Origin: Pseudomonadota bacterium | GTDB taxonomy: Bacteria; Pseudomonadota; Gammaproteobacteria; Burkholderiales; Rhodocyclaceae | Reading direction: 5' to 3' | Assembly (NCBI GenBank): GCA_021811225.1 | Contig: JAJZPJ010000033.1 | Span: 1 to 17,770 of the forward strand | Length of the DNA stretch: 17,770 nucleotides | In this document: one piece after another, positions 14,729 to 17,770 of the stretch | Position numbering within the stretch: the first letter of the stretch is position 1 | How the letters are laid out: the number at the start of each line of letters is the position of its first letter | Position numbers and translations under genes: made by a program | The notes under the pieces: generated by a model | What the model was told of the DNA's origin: nothing | The model's input: the letters and a program-made list of their open reading frames with translations, nothing else | Databases searched by the model: none

Positions 14729-14732
14729 CCTC
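14729..14732 (-). promoter_or_regulatory. Ribosome-binding site deciding the start of binding protein copy 2
   Basis: GAGG on the minus strand, seven bases before the ATG at 14721. The alternative ATG at 14736 is preceded by a T-rich stretch with no purine box, so 14721 is preferred. Confidence 0.5.
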
Positions 14733-14752
14733 GCATCAAACAAAACCCGGAA

Positions 14753-14758
14753 AATATA
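14753..14758 (-). promoter_or_regulatory. Candidate -10 box of the five-gene peptide-importer operon
   Basis: TATATT on the minus strand matches five of six -10 positions and lies in the only AT-rich patch of this divergent region, about 25 bases before the likely leader end. The hexamer 17 bases upstream (GCGACC, 14781-14776) is a poor -35, suggesting dependence on an activator. The palindrome at 14795-14806 lies just upstream, centred about 42 bases from this box. Confidence 0.35.
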
Positions 14759-14794
14759 CACCAAAGGTTCTACCCGGTCGCGCCGGCTTAGGGT

Positions 14795-14806
14795 GGGGAC
14801 TTCCCC
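14795..14806. promoter_or_regulatory. Inverted repeat, candidate operator between importer operon and LAL regulator
   Basis: A 12-bp palindrome with arms GGGGA and TCCCC around a CT centre, fitting the same GGGRA-N2-TYCCC pattern as the repeat at 3543-3554. It overlaps the place where the regulator's -35 box should be and lies upstream of the importer operon promoter. It is therefore well placed to affect both, for example by autoregulation. Binding by the regulator at 14847 is a hypothesis. Confidence 0.35.
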
Positions 14807-14810
14807 CCCC
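14803..14810. repeat. Homopolymer tract of 8 C
   Basis: Eight consecutive C residues that form the right arm of the 14795-14806 palindrome and extend it toward the regulator's -10 box. The position resembles the G tract in the other divergent region. Length may vary by slippage or by sequencing error. Confidence 0.65.
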
Positions 14811-14817
14811 GACGTGA

Positions 14818-14823
14818 GATAAT
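14818..14823 (+). promoter_or_regulatory. Candidate -10 box of the LAL regulator gene
   Basis: GATAAT matches five of six -10 positions. Transcription would begin near 14830, leaving a leader of about 17 bases that still contains the AAGGGGG ribosome-binding site. The -35 region (14795-14800, GGGGAC) does not match consensus and coincides with the palindrome. Confidence 0.35.
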
Positions 14824-14846
14824 CGCGGCCACCAGGACAAGGGGGC

Positions 14847-17522
14847 ATGAGCGCAGTGGACCCGAAGTTTCGTATCAAGACGACGCCGCCGGGCATGCGC
14901 AGGAACTTCCTGCAGCGCGAACGGCTGTCGCTGACCAGTGCGCCCTATTCGGATTGCCAGGTCGTCATGATCCGCGCCGGCGGGGGCTTCGGCAAAACTT
15001 CGTTGTTGTCCCAGTGGCGGGCGGAATGCCTGAGCAGGCAGGAGCGCGCCGGCTGGCTGGCCCTGGACCAGGGCGACGACCCATTGAGCTTCGCCCACGG
15101 CTTGAACCATTGCCTCGATGCCGATGGCGGACGGGGAGAGAAGATCGTCCCGGAGGGCCTCTGCGATTGCAGCGACGGCATCGAGGCGCTGACCCTGCTG
15201 ATCGGCGCGATCATCGACTCGCCCGGGCCGATTGCGCTGATACTGGACGATCTGCACGCCCTGCCCCGGGAGACCCTGGCGACGTCCATCCCCTACCTGA
15301 TCCAGAACGCGCCGCCCAACCTGAGATTGCTGCTCGGCTCGCGCAACTATTTCAAATCGATTTCATCGAGCCTGTTGAAGCGCGGCGACTTCGCCCTGGT
15401 CGGCGAAGACGATCTGCGCTTTTCCGAGCAGGAGACGCTGGCGATATTCCGCTCCCGGCCGGACATGAGGGTGGAGCGCGAGGAGGCGGTGAGGATACAC
15501 GCGCTGTCGGAGGGCTGGCCGCTGGGTCTGGACATCGCTCTGGTCGCCATCGCGGCCTCCCCCAACCGCGGCGAATTGCTGAGCCGGCTGTCGATCGGCA
15601 GCGACGACATCGCGCTGCATCTCCTGGAATCCTTGAGCGCCAGCCTGTCCGACTACGACCTGGCCTTGCTCTGCCGCTTGTCGGTGTTCGATGTCATCCG
15701 CCCCGCGCTGGTGAAGAGCGTCTTTCCCGATCCGCACGCCTTCGATCGGCTGGAGACGCTGTACCAGACATCGTCCCTGCTCACCAAGGCCGACGGCGCC
15801 GACTGGCTGAGCCTGCATCTCCTGGTCAGGCAGCATTTGCACAAGCGCTACCAGGCATTGCCGGCCGAAGAGCGGCATGCCTTCTCCCTCTCAGTGGCAA
15901 ACTGGTATGCGGACCAGGGTCTGTTCGAGGAAGCGGTCGATCACGCCTTCGCCGCGAACCGGCCGGATCTCGCCGGCCGCTTTGCCGAGAATTGCCTGTT
16001 CGAACTGGTCGCTCAGGGGCGCATCGCCAAGGCGATGGATTGCGTTGCCGGTCTCGCGCCGGCAGACATCATGGCCCGGCCCGCGCTCAGGATCGCCGCC
16101 GCCTGGACCCACGTCCTGTGCCGCGATCTGGTGCGGGCCAGGGAACTGTCCGAACTGATCGCCGGGCATCCGGACGCCACCGAGACCGAGCGCATCGAGG
16201 CGCAGCTGCTCGATGCCGCGATTGCGCAAATGGCCGACGACCGTGCCGGCAGTTTCGCGATCCTGAGCTCCCTGGACGGGGTCGCAGCGATCGGCACCGG
16301 CTTCCAGATGCAGGTTCTGTCGCTGCTGCGCGCGATGGCCATGCTCGATCGGGGCCGGCCCGCGGAAACACGGCAGATCCTTTTTCTGGCCAAGCAGTCA
16401 TCGGGCAAGCGGGTATCGGCCTTTCTGTCGAATCTGATGGAGTGGGTGATCGGCTGTTCCTACCTGAGGGAGGGCCGCTACGCGGATGCGGAGGCGCATC
16501 TCAACGCGCACCTGCAAAAGGCCGAAGAAAAATGGGGCCGGCGCAACAACATGGCGGTGCTCCTGGCCGGGCACCTGGCCTTTGCCCTGCTCGAACAGGG
16601 CAAGACGGAGCAGGCCAAGTCGGTGCTCGCCGATCGTCTGGATGCGCTGGAGAAGTTCGGCATGGCCGAACCTCTTATCGTCGCCTATCTTTCCCTCTAC
16701 TTCAGCGAGATCGCGTCGGGCCGGCCCGAGCAGGGCGTTCGCTACCTGTGGGCACTGAGGGACAACGGCACCAATCTGCGCATGCCCAGGCTGATTCTGC
16801 GCGCCTGCTACGAGGAGATCAGGTTTCGCGCGCTGCAGCAGGACGTCGCCGGCGCGTGCCGCGCCCACGCCGAACTGGAGTCATTGCCGCTGCGCATGGA
16901 CGGCGATGACCCCGACTACCTGGTGAGCTTCGATCAGCTCCATGTCGAACTCGGGCACGCCTTTTACCATTTCGCCTGCGAGCGTTATGCGGACGCTTTG
17001 GCTTGCTTCCAGCGTGCCGGCGCCATCGCGGCCCGAATGGGCCGACAGAAGGAGGCCAACGAGATTGCCTTGTTCTCGGCGGTCGCGGGCAGGCTGCTGG
17101 GCGTCGCCAGGGAGGAGGGCAGCGTCAGTATTTCTTTCAGCACCCAGACCCTGGTCCAGCATGCCGCGCCCGCTTTGCGCCGGCTGTGCGTTGGCGTTGA
17201 CGGACTGGATTGGCGCGATGTGCTTGCCTTGCGGCCGTTTCCCCAGCCGATACAGGTGCCGTCGGGATCCGCCGGCGAGGGCCGGATGCTGACCCGGAAG
17301 GAGACGGACATTCTGCTGCTGCTCCGCTCCGGCGCGGTGAACAAGCAGATCGCCCGAACGCTGGGGATCAGCCTGGAGACCGTCAAATGGCACCTGAAGA
17401 ACATCTACGGCAAGCTCAACGTCTCCGGCCGCAAGCATGCGATCTCCCAGGGACAGCGCCTGGGTCTGTTCGAGGGGCAGGAGCAATCCCCTCGGCGGGA
17501 ACGGGCGCTGCCGCTGCAGTGA
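14847..17522 (+). CDS. LAL-type (MalT/AlkS-like) ATP-dependent LuxR-family transcriptional regulator
   Basis: An 891-residue regulator, the usual size for large ATP-binding LuxR-family (LAL) proteins such as MalT and AlkS. The start ATG at 14847 follows AAGGGGG. Near the N-terminus lie a Walker A loop AGGGFGKTS (44-52) and a Walker B LILDDLH (131-137) followed by LLLGSRNYF (161-169), together an NTPase switch module. Residues about 350-780 are helical and TPR-like (for example FAENCLFELVAQGRIAKAMDCVAGL), the part that senses the inducer in MalT. The C-terminal LuxR-type helix-turn-helix spans about 815-876 (LTRKETDILLLL, NKQIARTLGISLETVKWHLKNIYGKL). Such proteins are typically activators that oligomerise with ATP and an inducer. 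It is divergent from the importer operon, and convergent with an OmpW-family gene. The inducer is unknown. Confidence 0.93.
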   Translation: MSAVDPKFRIKTTPPGMRRNFLQRERLSLTSAPYSDCQVVMIRAGGGFGKTSLLSQWRAECLSRQERAGWLALDQGDDPLSFAHGLNHCLDADGGRGEKIVPEGLCDCSDGIEALTLLIGAIIDSPGPIALILDDLHALPRETLATSIPYLIQNAPPNLRLLLGSRNYFKSISSSLLKRGDFALVGEDDLRFSEQETLAIFRSRPDMRVEREEAVRIHALSEGWPLGLDIALVAIAASPNRGELLSRLSIGSDDIALHLLESLSASLSDYDLALLCRLSVFDVIRPALVKSVFPDPHAFDRLETLYQTSSLLTKADGADWLSLHLLVRQHLHKRYQALPAEERHAFSLSVANWYADQGLFEEAVDHAFAANRPDLAGRFAENCLFELVAQGRIAKAMDCVAGLAPADIMARPALRIAAAWTHVLCRDLVRARELSELIAGHPDATETERIEAQLLDAAIAQMADDRAGSFAILSSLDGVAAIGTGFQMQVLSLLRAMAMLDRGRPAETRQILFLAKQSSGKRVSAFLSNLMEWVIGCSYLREGRYADAEAHLNAHLQKAEEKWGRRNNMAVLLAGHLAFALLEQGKTEQAKSVLADRLDALEKFGMAEPLIVAYLSLYFSEIASGRPEQGVRYLWALRDNGTNLRMPRLILRACYEEIRFRALQQDVAGACRAHAELESLPLRMDGDDPDYLVSFDQLHVELGHAFYHFACERYADALACFQRAGAIAARMGRQKEANEIALFSAVAGRLLGVAREEGSVSISFSTQTLVQHAAPALRRLCVGVDGLDWRDVLALRPFPQPIQVPSGSAGEGRMLTRKETDILLLLRSGAVNKQIARTLGISLETVKWHLKNIYGKLNVSGRKHAISQGQRLGLFEGQEQSPRRERALPLQ

Positions 17523-17533
17523 CCGGATCGGAA

Positions 17534-17551
17534 GCGCCGTGTCAGCGGCGC
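17534..17551. terminator. GC-rich hairpin between convergent regulator and OmpW-family genes
   Basis: Perfect six-base arms GCGCCG and CGGCGC enclose a TGTCAG loop, placed in the 33 bases between the two convergent stop codons. It could act as a two-way terminator, but there is no T tract on either side, so intrinsic termination is uncertain. Confidence 0.35.
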
Positions 17552-17555
17552 CGAC

Positions 17556-17770
17556 TCAGAAGCGATAGCCTAGCGAGACCGAGGTCGACACCGGATTCAG
17601 CGGCGCGTCGGCGCTTTGCCCGGTCGATAGGTGCACGGTGGTGTGCAGATAGGTCTTGCTGATCATGGCGTCGGCGAACCATTTGCCGTTGAAGGCATAG
17701 GTGGCGCCGATCTGCGGCGTCAGTCCCCAGGCGTTATCGACGGTGAAGGTGGTGGGCGTCCCGCCCGGAT
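17556..17770 (-). CDS. OmpW/AlkL-family outer-membrane protein (partial, C-terminal end only)
   Basis: The last 70 residues of an outer-membrane beta-barrel protein whose start lies beyond the right edge. Strand-like alternation, DNAWGLTPQIGATYAFNGKW (11-30), and an ending of SVSLGYRF with a terminal phenylalanine are typical of the OmpW family and of the outer-membrane C-terminal recognition signal. OmpW/AlkL proteins form small eight-stranded barrels that admit hydrophobic or small molecules. It faces the LAL regulator tail to tail, with 33 bases and a hairpin between. The family call rests on the C-terminal third only; another small barrel family is possible. Confidence 0.75.
   Translation of the reverse strand, partial: PGGTPTTFTVDNAWGLTPQIGATYAFNGKWFADAMISKTYLHTTVHLSTGQSADAPLNPVSTSVSLGYRF

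Noticed and set aside
14795..14806. Palindrome as the transcription terminator of a divergent gene.
   Set aside because: It lies upstream of both starts, has short arms with a two-base centre and cannot fold as a hairpin of useful size.

Overview
The window is GC-rich, densely packed Gram-negative chromosome. It carries TonB/ExbB/ExbD proteins, an OmpW-type outer-membrane protein and periplasmic binding proteins. The overall style, including GATAAT-like -10 boxes just ahead of short leaders, suggests a proteobacterium, most likely a betaproteobacterium; that placement is inference. No RNA genes, insertion sequences, CRISPR arrays or gene-free stretches over 300 bp were seen. Every part is devoted to moving small molecules across the envelope, plus one large regulator.

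Layout. (1) Minus strand, 1-3445: dppA-dppB-dppC, a dipeptide/heme-type importer whose last gene runs off the left edge; its ATPase genes are not in view. (2) A 222-bp divergent intergenic region, 3446-3667, with an inverted repeat followed by an 11-G tract. (3) Plus strand, 3668-7346: tonB, exbB, exbD1, exbD2 and a secreted TPR-type protein, i.e. a complete inner-membrane energiser for TonB-dependent outer-membrane transport. (4) Minus strand, 14721 down to 7343: a five-gene peptide-importer operon, with two tandem paralogous binding proteins, two permeases and one protein holding both ATPase domains. Its genes are joined by TGATG or ATGA overlaps, and its end meets the TPR gene in a shared palindromic CTAG stop. 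(5) A 125-bp divergent region, 14722-14846, with a second inverted repeat of the same pattern merging into an 8-C tract. (6) Plus strand, 14847-17522: an 891-residue MalT/AlkS-like (LAL) LuxR-family regulator. (7) Minus strand from the right edge: the 3' end of an OmpW/AlkL-family gene, convergent with the regulator.

Reading as a whole. The genes look like a coordinated nutrient-acquisition locus: outer-membrane entry (OmpW-type channel and/or an unseen TonB-dependent receptor), the TonB motor, three periplasmic binding proteins and two ABC importers. The regulator is a plausible controller. Both divergent intergenic regions carry a 12-bp palindrome fitting GGGRA-N2-TYCCC next to a G/C homopolymer, which suggests a shared operator and possibly length-variable promoters. 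That regulatory link is the most interesting hypothesis here and is unproven.
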